NCBI GenBank assembly: GCA_018806915.1
Contig: JAGKQI010000102.1
Location: forward strand, 124,001-188,000
Length of the DNA stretch: 64,000 nucleotides
Direction of reading: 5' to 3'
Origin: Phytophthora colocasiae
Lineage: Eukaryota; Oomycota; Peronosporomycetes; Peronosporales; Peronosporaceae
Shown here: piece after piece, positions 9,178-19,760 of the stretch
Position numbering within the stretch: the stretch's first letter is position 1
Layout of the letters: the number at the start of each line of letters is the position of its first letter
Notes under the pieces: model-generated
Seen by the model: the letters and a program-made list of their open reading frames with translations, nothing else
What the model was told of the DNA's origin: nothing
Databases searched by the model: none
Program-made: the position numbers and the translations under genes

Positions 9178-9587
9178 GATGAATTGACGGTTTGTCGTGA
9201 AGCTTTTAGTGGTTCAATGTAGATTTGGAAATGGTGTCAACTATGCTGGCTGGACTTCAGCCATGGTCACTGGAGTTAAACGTGAATATTGAGCTTACCG
9301 GTATCGGCTCTCAGCTTTTGGTTGAGATGAGTGCTGGATAATATTCTCTGATTGGCCTCTCTTTTTACCCAATTGAAAGCGATCTGCAGTTGAAAACGAT
9401 TCAAAAGTGCCAGCGCGGCAAAAATGCAACAGACTTCTACACATTCACGTGGATCTTCATAGCGGCAGTGTATTTTCCTTAGTGTACGGTTGGTGTTGCT
9501 GCAGTCCAATATAGACCATTCGCTTCATAAAATAGTAATTCTCGCCCTTCTTCCGACTTTCTCTTGTGGCTGGTGTTCGTTAGCTCT
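9178..9587. other. Intergenic, nothing recognised
   Basis: About 410 bp between the GNAT start and the stop of the next minus-strand gene. One ATTGG pentamer lies at 9351-9355, 174 bp upstream of the GNAT start. The short ORFs have no support. Confidence 0.4.
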
Positions 9588-9888
9588 TCATGCTGACTGG
9601 GACCACGGCTTCACATCTTCAGGCTCTTCGTCACTCCAGTCATCAAACATTGAGAGCTTCGGGCCGACGCGCACCAGATACACGGGGCGGGGCTGATTGA
9701 TCTTCGGTGGTGACTTCAATTGCCTGCATTGTCAGCGAGAATAAGGAAGTTAGGCACCTCTGTTCACCCAGCTGAGGAGAACAAAACCATCCTTACCGAA
9801 GCTTCCTCGGCGGAGTCATCATAATGTCGTTGGTCTTTAGGCTGCGGACCTCAGCGTGCTCGGGTTGGCCAGCCATCTTGGTTGACAT
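9588..9888 (-). CDS. Small two-exon gene, 75-aa unknown protein
   Basis: Found by splicing, because neither exon stands out alone. Exon 1 is 9797-9888 (MSTKMAGQPEHAEVR... to ...MMTPPRKL). The intron has donor GTAAGG (9791-9796) and acceptor GCAG ending at 9724. Exon 2 is 9588-9723 (QLKSPPKINQPRPVYLVRVG, then MFDDWSDEEPEDVKPWSQSA and stop). The phase closes exactly at 76 codons. The C-terminal part is acidic with two tryptophans. I recognise no family. ATG 9876 (MAGQPEH) is an alternative start. Confidence 0.55.
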
Positions 9889-11103
9889 GTTCTTGTCGGG
9901 TGCTTGCAGAGTTGCTTTTTTGAGAGTGGGCGGACGTTGCAACGATCCTTTCTACTTTTTCTGGCCTTATTCTTTAGCGACATATTTCCCAGACATGCGG
10001 AACCGTGGTGCTGCACTTGGTGCAGCCTCCAGATGTGTGCTCAGGCAGTTCATATCCGCGAACGGCACTGCTCTCCTAGGAAACACAACTGCATTTCTAC
10101 CTGATGGTAGTGTGGGTAGGAAAAAGTTGGGTACTATTAACGCAGAATGTTATGTTCTTTTAGCTCTCAAGCTAAAAGCTACGCTTTTCGGGGCATTTCT
10201 AAGCGCCGTAGTTCAAGTTACACCGAAATTGTAAAAAATATGAGGCGTTTCTGGAGCCATCTCGCCGTGCGGCAGCAGCGCTTATTCACTTGCGTTTGTA
10301 TGATTTTGGCTTCCGCATGGGACGCCCCCGCAGATTTGCGAATCACAGGTAAAGTTAGTGGGACCTGCTTTTTAAAATTAGCTCTTTGTAGCCACGATAC
10401 CTTGACGTAACTTCACTGTACTTTGCTGGTTTAGGTTCACGAAGAGTCCCCCAGACAGCAGCAGTTGCATTAACGTCATAGAAACGAAACTTAAAGGGGA
10501 AGTAACGGTCGCAGCTGATTCTAAAACGGATACAACGGTTCGCAGCAGCCATTCTGCAGAAGTTGCCAAGGGGCCCCCTCTTGGCCAATGGCAGCAGCGT
10601 ACCATATTTAGTCTTTTTGCGTTAACTTGCGGTGACTAAGGGGGAAAGTATCTGAGTGGGATCATTTCTTACCATCATAGAAATCAGCACATGTACCCAT
10701 ACATCATAGAAATCAGCACATGTATCCATGCGATGCAAAAATGAGCTTACAAGCTCGCAAATTTGTCAGCACAACAACATTTGTGCTGATGATTTTGTCA
10801 TGTCATTTAATGGTTTAATTTTCAGCTCCTTTTAAAAAAAATACCCCTAACACAGCAGAAGATCGCCAGTGCCGAATATGCGGCTGCTGGAAGGGTTGAA
10901 ATTGTCGCTGAGCTTCTCCACAGCGCGCGCACGCGACGCCGCAGATCACATTCACACAAAGGCACTGGGGTACGAAAGGAGATTTTATGTAGGGGAGAGG
11001 GGGCTATAAGGAAGGTTGCTACGGCGGCAAATGAAAATGCGGCGGTGTTCAGGATAACACAGGAACGAAGCAGACGTGCAGGCCCAATTCCTGTGGGACA
11101 TCG
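9889..11103. other. 1.2-kb region without a clear gene
   Basis: Holds two copies of a 29-bp tandem repeat (10673-10730) and a weak ankyrin-like frame at 10853-11107. A 136-codon open frame at 9824-10234 has no conserved content and overlaps the small gene. Otherwise nothing is recognised. Confidence 0.4.
10673..10730. repeat. 29-bp tandem duplication
   Basis: Two adjacent 29-bp units, each beginning CATCATAGAAATCAGCACAT and differing at about two positions near the end. Not coding in any obvious way. Confidence 0.85.
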
Positions 11104-11107
11104 TTAG
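10853..11107 (+). other. Possible ankyrin-like exon remnant
   Basis: An 84-codon frame without a start codon, preceded by CTAACACAG, which could be a splice acceptor. Near its beginning is SAEYAAAGRVEIVAELLHSA, similar to an ankyrin-repeat helix pair (A..AA..G..EIV..LL). The rest is basic and unconserved. It overlaps the last bases of the SET gene on the other strand. This is weak evidence and may be chance. Confidence 0.2.
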
Positions 11108-12015
11108 TTGCGCTTCGCAACGCAGTTTGGCTGCCCACACTGACACGCGAACATGGACAGTTTCGCGTCGGAGTACCGGAACGTGAGCTCCTGCAGTGGA
11201 GGAATGTCGGTCTTGGCGAAGATGCCCAAGCGGGAGGTGTTCGTCCATTCCAGCTCATACAGCGCGCAGTTAGGCTTGCACGAGTGGTTGATGCAGCGAC
11301 TTTCGTTGCCACATCTCGCTGCGTCGATGAAGATGTTCTTGGCTCCGTCCCACTTCGCCTTAATCTTCATGCGAACCTGGTAGCGCCGGTCCGACCGTTC
11401 GCGCGCGTCAGGACCAAGCAGTACTTCGCCCACATACTCAATGATGAAGGCATCCTTCGGAATAGCGACGTCAGAGACGACGCCGAACCCCACGCGCGTC
11501 CGGATCAAGTCGAGCGTGTAGTGTTGCAGCATGCGGTTGCCGCACTCGGGCCCAAGAAAGCAGATAGAGTCGTCGCAGACAATGTCCTGACAGGCGTTGA
11601 TACACGAACTCGTAGCCCTCGTACCGTTCACAGCAACGCAGCGGTCAAAATCACACCCGCAATCATCGCGGTAACTTGGGGGGTGCTTGGAGACAGGGAA
11701 TGGCTGGGAACAGTAGAAAACGTTGTGTGAGATGTGGACGACCTCGGGCGGCCACGAGCAGATCTCAACGACGTCGTAGTCCCCACCAACAAGCGGTAAG
11801 CCCTCAGTAGGTGCCAAATACGTGGGCGTTCGTTGATTCTGGCTATCACTGCGGCCTAGTGTTCGATCAAAAAGCCGCAGCCATGCTTGCTGCGCCTTGG
11901 TGGTTCGACACGTTGGCTGGATACGAGCTGAAGGTTGCCCGACAGAGGAGGTACCCTTTACTACGTCGTTGCGCGCACGGAGCTCGGCGTTTTGGGCAGG
12001 CCCAGCCGCGGACAT
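11104..12015 (-). CDS. SET-domain protein lysine methyltransferase
   Basis: A 303-aa single-exon protein. A cysteine-rich associated-with-SET segment (about residues 130-175: DCGCDFDRC, CINACQDIVCDDSICFLG, CGNRMLQ) precedes the SET domain (about 180-290). Catalytic motifs are VGFGVVSDVAIPKDAFIIEY, FIDAARCGNESRCINHSCKP (the NHSCxPN motif) and ELTFRYSDA. A post-SET CxCGxxxC at the end (ACQCGQPNC) completes the zinc site. The cofactor is S-adenosylmethionine, and the target is probably a histone lysine. The AWS-SET-postSET order resembles the SET2/ASH1 class. I use ATG 12015 (MSAAGPAQNAE); the start is less certain than the domain. Confidence 0.9.
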   Translation of the reverse strand: MSAAGPAQNAELRARNDVVKGTSSVGQPSARIQPTCRTTKAQQAWLRLFDRTLGRSDSQNQRTPTYLAPTEGLPLVGGDYDVVEICSWPPEVVHISHNVFYCSQPFPVSKHPPSYRDDCGCDFDRCVAVNGTRATSSCINACQDIVCDDSICFLGPECGNRMLQHYTLDLIRTRVGFGVVSDVAIPKDAFIIEYVGEVLLGPDARERSDRRYQVRMKIKAKWDGAKNIFIDAARCGNESRCINHSCKPNCALYELEWTNTSRLGIFAKTDIPPLQELTFRYSDAKLSMFACQCGQPNCVAKRN

Positions 12016-12629
12016 CAAGGTTGTACAGGTGCAGAGGTGAGAAATCTTAACCTTCCAATCGAGAAATGCATGTGGGTGATTGGAATGATGTAGTTCCTAT
12101 TACGCCGAGCAGAGTGAGCGTGCGTACGAGAGCGTGTCGATAGACGCTTCACTAGGAAGGTACGGTGACTACATTTTCGAAGCATCGTATCTATGGAAAC
12201 GTGGATGCGCGTCTGACGCTTTGGATTTTATTTTGACGCATTTCAGCATTGCGCAGCAGTAGTATCAGTCAACAACACCTGCAGTATCGAGCTCTGGTTT
12301 ACACGCGCTGGATGGAAGCTACGGAAGGTGCTCGAGCTTAATTGTGCAGAGTTCACAGCGACGCGACGAATAGGCAGGTAGGTCGTGTCTAATGTAGCAG
12401 GTCCGCAACCGCATCGAACGTCAAGGAACCTTTGTGGTTGGATCCATGGCGTTTTGGCTTCGTTGTCACTGGGTCGAACGTTGAGGATCGCCACGTCTAC
12501 AAACAAAGGGGATGTGAAAACGCGTGGGTCCGCTAAAATATAGCTTGTCGTGGCGGAAATGGTAGCCTGCAGAAGCGAAGTGAAGGCTCATGCGCATTCA
12601 CGAGGTCGTCCATTTACAAATTTACTACG
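12016..12629. promoter_or_regulatory. Divergent intergenic region, SET gene and unknown gene
   Basis: A 614-bp interval. ATTGG at 12079-12083 lies 64 bp upstream of the SET start. No coding sequence recognised. Confidence 0.35.
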
Positions 12630-13397
12630 ATGCCGACAACCCTCGAGCTGCTGCGCGCAGAACTTCAAGAACAGGAAGCCGAAGAAGCCCGACCGGCGCT
12701 TCGAAGTTTGGATGAAGTGCGTTCATTCATCAGCGACACCCAGCCCGCGCCGAACGTGAACATTTCTCTGGAGATGTGCCTTCTTCGTATCGAGGAACAC
12801 GAGGACAAGTGGCGTCTCGAGTTGGTCAACTTTGCTGATGCTGGAGACTTTCCATTTCTGCTCGAGCAGTACCAGCCGCTGGATGTTTCGCGTCGCAGCA
12901 AGTATGTCTTTGGGTTGACACTCTGGAAAAGCCGGAACGCCTCCTTGAACAAGCTCGAGTATCGACAGGGGTTCTGTTACCGATTCGACAAAGTTCACTC
13001 TCTCAAGGTGCTGTACGGAAACTTGGTGGGCAGTATTCAAATTCGCCAGCGAATGCGCGCAGAGCCTGTTGTCACCCCGCAGCCTAGCGACACCTTGATC
13101 CCGGAATCGGCAGGTGCTTCTGTGTCTAGCAACCTGACCTGTGGATCAAGCCATGTCAGCGGCGACGACGAACTGGCAGCTACTCCACAACTGGACCGGG
13201 ATGGTGCTCGACTTACACCACCGCAAACCCCATCGGCATTGGACGATGAACTGCCGGTTGCTACACCTGCTACCAAGGCCTCCACAAAACGTAAAACACG
13301 CAAGGAAAATGGAGTTGGGGCTTCTACGAAGTATCGCAAACAGAACCCGAAAGCACTGTGCTTCGAGTCACCACCCAGAGCAGCCCCTATTCCGTGA
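12630..13397 (+). CDS. Unknown 255-aa protein with disordered C-terminus
   Basis: A single-exon ORF from ATG 12630. Residues 1-140 look folded (TLELLRAELQEQEAEEARPA, DKWRLELVNFADAGDFPFLL, SKYVFGLTLWKSRNAS, FCYRFDKVHSLKVLYG). From about 150 the sequence is rich in T, S and P and ends in a basic stretch (TKRKTRKENG). That suggests a globular domain with a flexible, possibly nuclear, tail. No family is recognised. It precedes the Helitron by about 260 bp with no sign of truncation. Confidence 0.6.
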   Translation: MPTTLELLRAELQEQEAEEARPALRSLDEVRSFISDTQPAPNVNISLEMCLLRIEEHEDKWRLELVNFADAGDFPFLLEQYQPLDVSRRSKYVFGLTLWKSRNASLNKLEYRQGFCYRFDKVHSLKVLYGNLVGSIQIRQRMRAEPVVTPQPSDTLIPESAGASVSSNLTCGSSHVSGDDELAATPQLDRDGARLTPPQTPSALDDELPVATPATKASTKRKTRKENGVGASTKYRKQNPKALCFESPPRAAPIP

Positions 13398-13657
13398 GCT
13401 ACAAGGCTGTGGAATTCGCGGAGAAGCTTGCATTCGACATTCATGTTCTTAAGCGCATACTGCATCTCAATGAAAGGCGTTGAAATATTGTGGACATGTG
13501 GGTCAAGCTGACTGTTATCAAACGAAGTGTGGTAACCGTCATCGAGCCGTTGAGCCCCATCTCGATGTGATTTGCTTCGGCGAGCAAAATCTTAGACTTC
13601 GCAGCCAATATCAAAGCGAGCTTAAGCTTAGTTTTACTTTTGTTCTCCCACGAACAA

Positions 13658-14290
13658 ATGTCTATGCCTAGGCGAAGGAAGGGTCGGCAGTCCGACATAA
13701 CGCCAACAGTGGGGGCTGATCCCGCAAGCAGGACGCAAGTAGAAGATCGTGCGGCTCTCCGAAATGACCTTCGTCATGCTAGTCCAGTTCGGAGTACAAC
13801 TACAACTTCAGCTACGAATAGCATCGCCACCGGTTCCTTCTTCGAGAGCGCTGCTGTTCGAGCTTGGTATAATGGATCCAGTGTGCTTCCGGATTTGGAT
13901 CCCGCCGCTACTCAATCAGATTGTGATGGTGACGGTTGTACGAATTCAACAGCTACACCGCCAACTTAACTCCCCCACACAAACGATGATATGGTGAACA
14001 CAGCTACACCACATAAACAGCTAAGGGGCACACAAAGCAAAGGTGACGTTTACACGGAAACTGAACTGCGAGAAATGGACAGCGATGTGGCGTTTGTCGT
14101 TCCGACAGCCCACCGAAGCAAGCAACTGATCGCTGAAGCAGCATCAATCATGGCCGTTGCATCAGAGGAAACAAGGCCGTGTTGTATAATATACAACACG
14201 GCCTTGTTTCCTCTGATATGTGAACAGGATTTCCCCCGGAGTCATATCGAGGTAGCACCGGTTACAGACTCATTTGTCTCGGTACGGTAG
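13658..14290 (+). pseudogene. Helitron N-terminal region
   Basis: Two short open frames (13658-13969, MSMPRRRKGRQSD...; 13991-14290, MVNTATPHKQLRGTQ...) of low complexity, rich in T and S, as is common at the start of Helitron proteins. A frame change separates them, and a perfect palindrome (14161-14217) lies inside the second. Attribution to the Helitron is inferred from position and strand. Confidence 0.45.
14161..14217. repeat. Perfect 57-bp palindrome (28-bp arms, 1-nt centre)
   Basis: Arms 14161-14188 and 14190-14217 are exact reverse complements around the single base at 14189 (left arm starts ATCAGAGGAAACAAGGCCGT). The match stops sharply at both outer borders. It can form a long hairpin or cruciform. 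Confidence 0.97.
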
Positions 14291-14550
14291 CCCTAGTGGT
14301 GACTCTCACTGAAGTATCTGATTAGATATTTTGTGAAGCTCATGCGTAGGTGCCTTGTTGTCCATCCAGATGCCGATATTCCAGATTTCATTATGAACCA
14401 GTATGACGCATCGAGAGTAGACTCTCGTGTTACCGGATTACTTTTGTATCCGCCTGGTACGTAGGCGGGGTTTGCTGCTGGCATGTTCAGTATATACAGA
14501 ATCTTACGACTTGGTTTGAAGCGATTTTTGTCGAAGGTGATACTGTCACG

Positions 14551-15660
14551 ATGAATATATGTGCTGGATGCAGGAAGCACATTGAATCCCAGCAATACAC
14601 TGTTCCCCCTCCGTGCGCCATTGCAAATGGAAATTATACTGGGCGTCTACCAAAGAAGTTCCAAGCTCTCACATCTACAGACGAGCAAGCCGTGGCACTT
14701 GTACTGCCTTGTGTTTCGCTGTCCCTGGTCAGTGGAGGGACTTGCAAGACCATCAAATCACACCACTATGTGGTTCAAAATACGGAAGGACCGATTGTTG
14801 AGATGCTGCCTCGTGATTTATCGTCAAGAGTCCGCGTGACAATGGTTGGCAGTATGACCCCTACCCAAGTTGCCGTGTGTAAGAAGTACAAGCTCAATCT
14901 ACCGTTGTGTCGCCAATTCCTGAAACTTCTGAGTGCTATTAATCCCGAATACAAGCGACGTTCTGAGTCACTACGCGTACAAGCCCCCTGGGGCCGAGAG
15001 GAAACAATTCCGACGTCTGTAATCGTCGACCTAACCTCTTCCCCTGGTGCTGTTCCAGACAGCGAAGACGTTGTTGAAGATACCAGAGACGAGAGCACAT
15101 ATTCGTCATTCGGATCCGCAGTAGACGAAGGTGCGGATCAAACAAATGAAGGTTGTTGGATTGGCGCGTCTAGTTTTCTATTACAACCGCAGCAGCAGAA
15201 CTGGGCCGACATACTCGTCCGGAAGTCGAATGTTTACGAGTCGACGGCAAGATGGGCTGTGTGTGTGAAGATGTTTCCTACACTCTTCCCCGGAGGGTGC
15301 GGAGGTCCTGATGAGCCTCGATTGAAGCCTATGTCAGTCCGGAAGTGGGTTCTTCGATGCCTTCAAGTACACGGGCGCCAATTCGAAACACACCATGCAT
15401 TTATGCTGCTTGCTTTCGACTATTTGGCCTCTGAGGACGCCAGAAGAACGCTTTACGTGAAGATGAATGTGAAACGACAGGCTTTGAAAGCTGCAGAGAT
15501 CCCACGCAGCACTGTACAAGCAGCAATAAAATACTTCAACCACATGACGGTCTGTCGGTCGAGAGGTATCAAGCCGCGACCACAGTCGCTCGACGTACAA
15601 CAGGTGATACACGGAAAGGCCTACATGTACCAGAGACTGCCTTCTACGGCTCTAACGCTG
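14551..15660 (+). pseudogene. Helitron Cys-rich N-terminal module (DUF6570-like)
   Basis: Open from ATG 14551 for about 370 codons. CAGCRKHIESQQ followed by PPPCAIANGNYTGRLPKKFQ and ALVLPCVSLSLVSGGTC is the pattern that precedes Rep in many Helitrons (named here from memory as DUF6570-like). The later part, including AVCVKMFPTLFPGGCGG and LAFDYLASEDARRTLY, matches the lead-in to the Rep domain. The frame is lost near 15640, where the Rep continues in another frame (FYGSNAGRMRARHDLFGLMK). Confidence 0.75.
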
Positions 15661-17215
15661 GGCGGATGAGAGCACGCCATGACTTATTTGGATTGATGAA
15701 GAGGTTTGGTCCGCTCCAGATCTTCTTCACGGTATCGCCGGACTCCGCTGGATCGTACAGCATTGGAATTAAATCAGGAAGGGTATCGCAGACTATGATT
15801 CAGGATGCTAATGTGGAACTTCTACCTACTAGAGCTGAGCGGAAATCAATAGCTGGGAGACATCCTGTAGAGTGTGCCCGTTATTTCTTGCGAGTGATGA
15901 AAACAGTTGTGGAAGTTTTACTGGGTTGGGACCCAAAGCTTCATGCGCCAAAGCGCGGTGGTGGAATTTTTGGTGTGGTTAAAGCGTTCGGGGCGGCAAC
16001 AGAAACCCAGTTAGCTGGTGATTTGCATGTGCACATTGCAGTGTGGCTCTATGGATTTCCAACGACGGCAGAAGCGTACGGTGAAGCATTGAACCGGGAT
16101 CCTGCTTTCAAGTTGCGGGTAGTGGATTTAGCGGACAGTGTACTCTCAACAAAGCCCCCCTGTATTATCAACGAGCGAAGATGCCCGAAGTGCCTAGCGA
16201 TGGATTCGTTGCAAGCAGTTATACCTGGTATTGATGCGTTTAGGAGACCTGCCGCTGGGGCATCACCTCCATTAACAGCAGAGTGTAAAGTTTGTCACCA
16301 AGGTTTTCGCGACAAGAATATCATGGAACTCTCACTAAAAGCCGTTGCCGACGAACGTCACGTTCGCATTGATACAAGTGCTGCCGACTTTCAAAAGTGC
16401 CGTCCTGCCGAAGCAACGGATTCGGATCCACTCGCATCATCGCTGCTAGTACAGGATGTACAAACGCACTACTGGAACCACTGTAAATCGTGTTTTAAGG
16501 TAGGTGTTATCGACACATGATTTTGGCTACATGTATTGCGAGATCCTAACAGTAGTATGGCTTGCAGTCAACGGTGCGGACGCCAAAAGCAAGCGTGTGT
16601 AGATTTTTCAAGCCAACTGAAGTAAACTGTGGCAGTACAACCATCGATGATAACACTCAGCTACGGCTTCATCGTGCGATCGGCTGTGAATATGTGAATC
16701 CATACAATCCCGTGGTGATGACAGCACTCAAGTGCAACCACGATGTCCAATTCGTACTCAGTGGTGGTGCCAAGCAGACTGCCGCGTACGTCATAAAATA
16801 CTGCTGTAAGCGCCAAAATCCTGTTGAAAACTACGCGGCATTATCACTAGCTGCATTCGCCAAAGCTTCGAAGAAGACAAGTGTGTTACCTCCTGAAACG
16901 TCTGCACTCGAGAGGGGATACCGGATTTTGGGTTCAATGCTCTACAGTGTGACCAACGGCCAAGAGGTTGCTGCTACGATGGCCGCCTTGTACATCCTTC
17001 ACGAAACACCGTTCTGGTTCTCTCACGATTTCGTGCATGTCAACCTGAAAAACTTGCTCCGGAATCAACTGGACTCCGTCGAAGTCACAGTTTCGCAAGA
17101 AAGATGGGGAGGCGGCCAGCCTGGGGCATCTAGAATAATGCCGGACAGCGCGCTAGAACGGTACTGGAAACGGGAAAAAAAGCTTGGAGAACGTGTCGTT
17201 CATGGATATTTGTGA
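15640..17215 (+). pseudogene. Helitron Rep (HUH endonuclease) domain
   Basis: The Helitron-like N domain. KRFGPLQIFFTVSPDS opens it. The HUH metal-binding motif is in GDLHVHIAVWLYG, and zinc-knuckle cysteines follow in RRCPKCLAM and CKVCHQGF. An intron (donor 16500, acceptor ending 16567) joins SCFK to STVRTPKASVCRFF. The catalytic tyrosine motif is in AAYVIKYCCKR. These are the residues used for rolling-circle nicking and strand transfer. The frame is lost at a run of seven A at 17175-17181; a one-base change there would continue into ENVSFMDICERYEY. Confidence 0.85.
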
Positions 17216-19760
17216 GCGTTATGAATATTCGGGTAAAATCGCTACTGGACGAATGGAGGAAAGCTCAGGGACATCCCGTGAAACTTGTGCGTTCTCTAAG
17301 GCACTCTGTCGGAAGGTAATGGTTCTGTGTGGAGAAGAGATTCCAGATATCACGTCGAACTTGGATCCAGCTCGGCTGAACTACTACTACACAGCCATCG
17401 TAACACTGTTTAAGCCGCACCGCAGACTCAGCGAACAAAATCCGCTTGCAGTCTACCGTGACTTCGTTCAAAACGGTGCAACTCGAGATGTTCAGGCCTT
17501 GCAGCAGTTCGAAGAGCAATGGAGAGATTATTATCATACACAACGGGGTGATAGACTAGACGAGGAATCACCTGAATCTGTTCTACTTAGAACCAGAGCA
17601 CCTGCAACAGCATCGTCAGTACCTACCGAAAGGTATCCGGACACAATTCGTTCAGGAGCTGAAGGGGCAGAACCAATGGCCGAACCGTTACCCGACGACT
17701 TCCTCGATATCGCTTCTATCATGTCACCAGAGGCTTCAACCACAAAGCTGGTTGATGCAGCAGCTGTTACAGTTAATAAGATTCCCAATCTAGGCGTGGT
17801 GATGTCATCAGCTTCCAAGCAATATCTTTCGGTAAACCCGATGTTGGTTCCTCCGGATTTTGGTTTTGAATCCTATACATCCCGGATTAATAAGCCAAGC
17901 ACCAGCGATAATCGGTATGGAACCCAGACTTCCAAGGGCAGCAACACGGCTGCAGCGATTGGAAGAATGTTATGGCCCCGTTCCTTTCCCGACACATCCT
18001 ATGAGGCCTCGATGGTCACCCGAATCGTTACTTCAGTTTCCGACGATCGAGATGGTGTCAGAGGCATTTATGCTGAACTTTTGGCAGCATGTGATGTTTG
18101 AAGTCGCCGCTCGCCACTTACTGTACGCGTACTCGTTGGATATTGAGAGTACAATTGGAGACCCACTATTTTTACCTGGAAGCCGTCCGACCCCGTATGA
18201 AATCAGGCCTCAGCTCATTTCATACCTTGGAGGGCAAGCTGGAACTGGAAAATCTACAGTTGTTGATGCTCTGCTATCTTTTGCAAGGCTATGGGGGCGA
18301 GCTGGTAGCGTGGAAACTTTGGCATTCACTGGCGCGGCAGCTATCAATATACATGGCAAGACATTGCACACGGCTCGCAATCTGAAACTGAGTGGAGCCG
18401 AACCAAACTCTCCGCCGTCCAATGAAATGAAGACTCGGTTTAGCGAGGTAGTCTTGGTTATCATCGATGAAATCTCAATAACCGATCAAGCGCTTCTCGG
18501 TGGTACTGACTCTGTTTCACGTACGATGTCGATGTCACCGGAAAAATTCATGGGAGGCAGGCACATTATGTTTATCGGTGACTACCTGCAGCTACCTCCT
18601 GTAGCGGGTAACCTATGTAAGTTGGCGACGATAAACCAAGTTCTGTTTCAAAAGTATACTTACAAAACGTGTATTTGTATCAGGTTTTCAAACTCCGCCC
18701 TGCTCAGCTAGTCGGCTACGCCACGCCGGCTTCCACCTCTATTCTGCTATTAATTTCGTTGTCTTCTTGACACGGAACATGCGCGCTCGAACGGATCCTC
18801 TGTACGCTGAAATTCTTGACAGCCTTCGCTGGGGACGGCTCTCGGATGAACAACTCGCTCACTTGAATACTCGCGTCCAGTCCAATAACTCTTCGCAACC
18901 GATGGCTGCACCGAGTCGCGATGCGTTCTACCGACCATTTGTCGTTTCCACCAACAAGCTTCGGAGCGCGATCAATAACAATCCAAATTGCTGCAAAACG
19001 AAATGTTCCGGTGTACGAGTGCCTGGCTTCGTCTTCGTCGCGATCACAATCCATTGTCGACCACCTATACAACGTCACGGATGATCTCACCGACCGGGTG
19101 CCGATGAAACTGTTATTTTACATCGGTATGCCTATTATGGCCACGCGCAAGCATCCTTTGCTCCTTGATGCAGACGTCATAGCCAACGGGGTCACTGGAA
19201 CTATTGTGGGAATGCATCCAACAGCGACGGATCTGGCTACCACGCGATACACAGTGGATGGTGTTCTTGTTCATCGACTTCTTCAACCCCCACAACTACT
19301 ATTGATCAAGATATTCGGCTGCCAGAATACTATAGTATCTGGGTTCGGAGAGGGTGTGATTGGCCTTCCTCCGCTGCACACGCGTGTCCAGCTCACGAAA
19401 ATCCCAAACCTGGCCCAAGCCTCGATCACTGTCGATCAAGTTGCCGTTGTCCCCGCATTTTCGTGCACAACCGAAAAGCTCCAGGGCCAGACGTGTCACG
19501 ATGGAATTGTTGTTACTACGCTGAAACGTCAATGTGGAACCCCGAAGCAAACACTTTACGTAGCTCTATCACGCGCAGTGAGATTGAGTGGGCTCACCTT
19601 GACCGAGCAAATTACACGAGAATATCTAGACAGCTTCAAGCCGAGTGACGCGACCGTGCAGGAAATACAGCGCCTCATCCAGCTTGTAGCTATACCGCCA
19701 TATGCATCTGCAACAGATCGCATTGAGTTTGGTCAGTGGAAAACGCAACAACATCCATAG
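17176..19760 (+). pseudogene. Helitron PIF1-like helicase domain
   Basis: Superfamily-1 helicase of the Helitron. Walker A is GGQAGTGKSTVVDALL, Walker B VVLVIIDEIS, motif III FIGDYLQLPPVAG, and the late motifs are STEKLQGQT-like (CTTEKLQGQTCHDG) and TLYVALSRAVRLSGL. An intron (18608-18683, GTAACC...ATCAG) joins PPVAG to FQTPPCSASRLRHAGFHLY and FLTRNMRARTDPLY. Frame changes occur within 17860-18060 (from the DICERYEY frame into the SEAFMLNFWQH frame) and near 18980 (between NKLRSAINN and QIAAKRNVPVYE). The copy is therefore probably dead. Confidence 0.87.

Larger units (their letters stand above)
13658..19760 (+). mobile_element. Helitron (rolling-circle transposon), decayed RepHel copy
   Basis: A 6.1-kb coding remnant of a Helitron: an N-terminal variable region, a Cys-rich module, HUH Rep nuclease and PIF1-like helicase, all on the plus strand. 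At least four frame changes (near 15640, at an A7 run at 17175-17181, within 17860-18060, and near 18980) break the protein. Two introns (16500-16567 and 18608-18683) restore continuity where spliced. I could not place the termini: no convincing TC...CTRR ends with a 3' hairpin were found, so the coordinates cover only the recognisable coding part. Confidence 0.88.

Noticed and set aside
9824..10234. 136-codon plus-strand ORF
   Set aside because: It has no real ATG context or recognisable motif and overlaps the spliced small gene on the minus strand.
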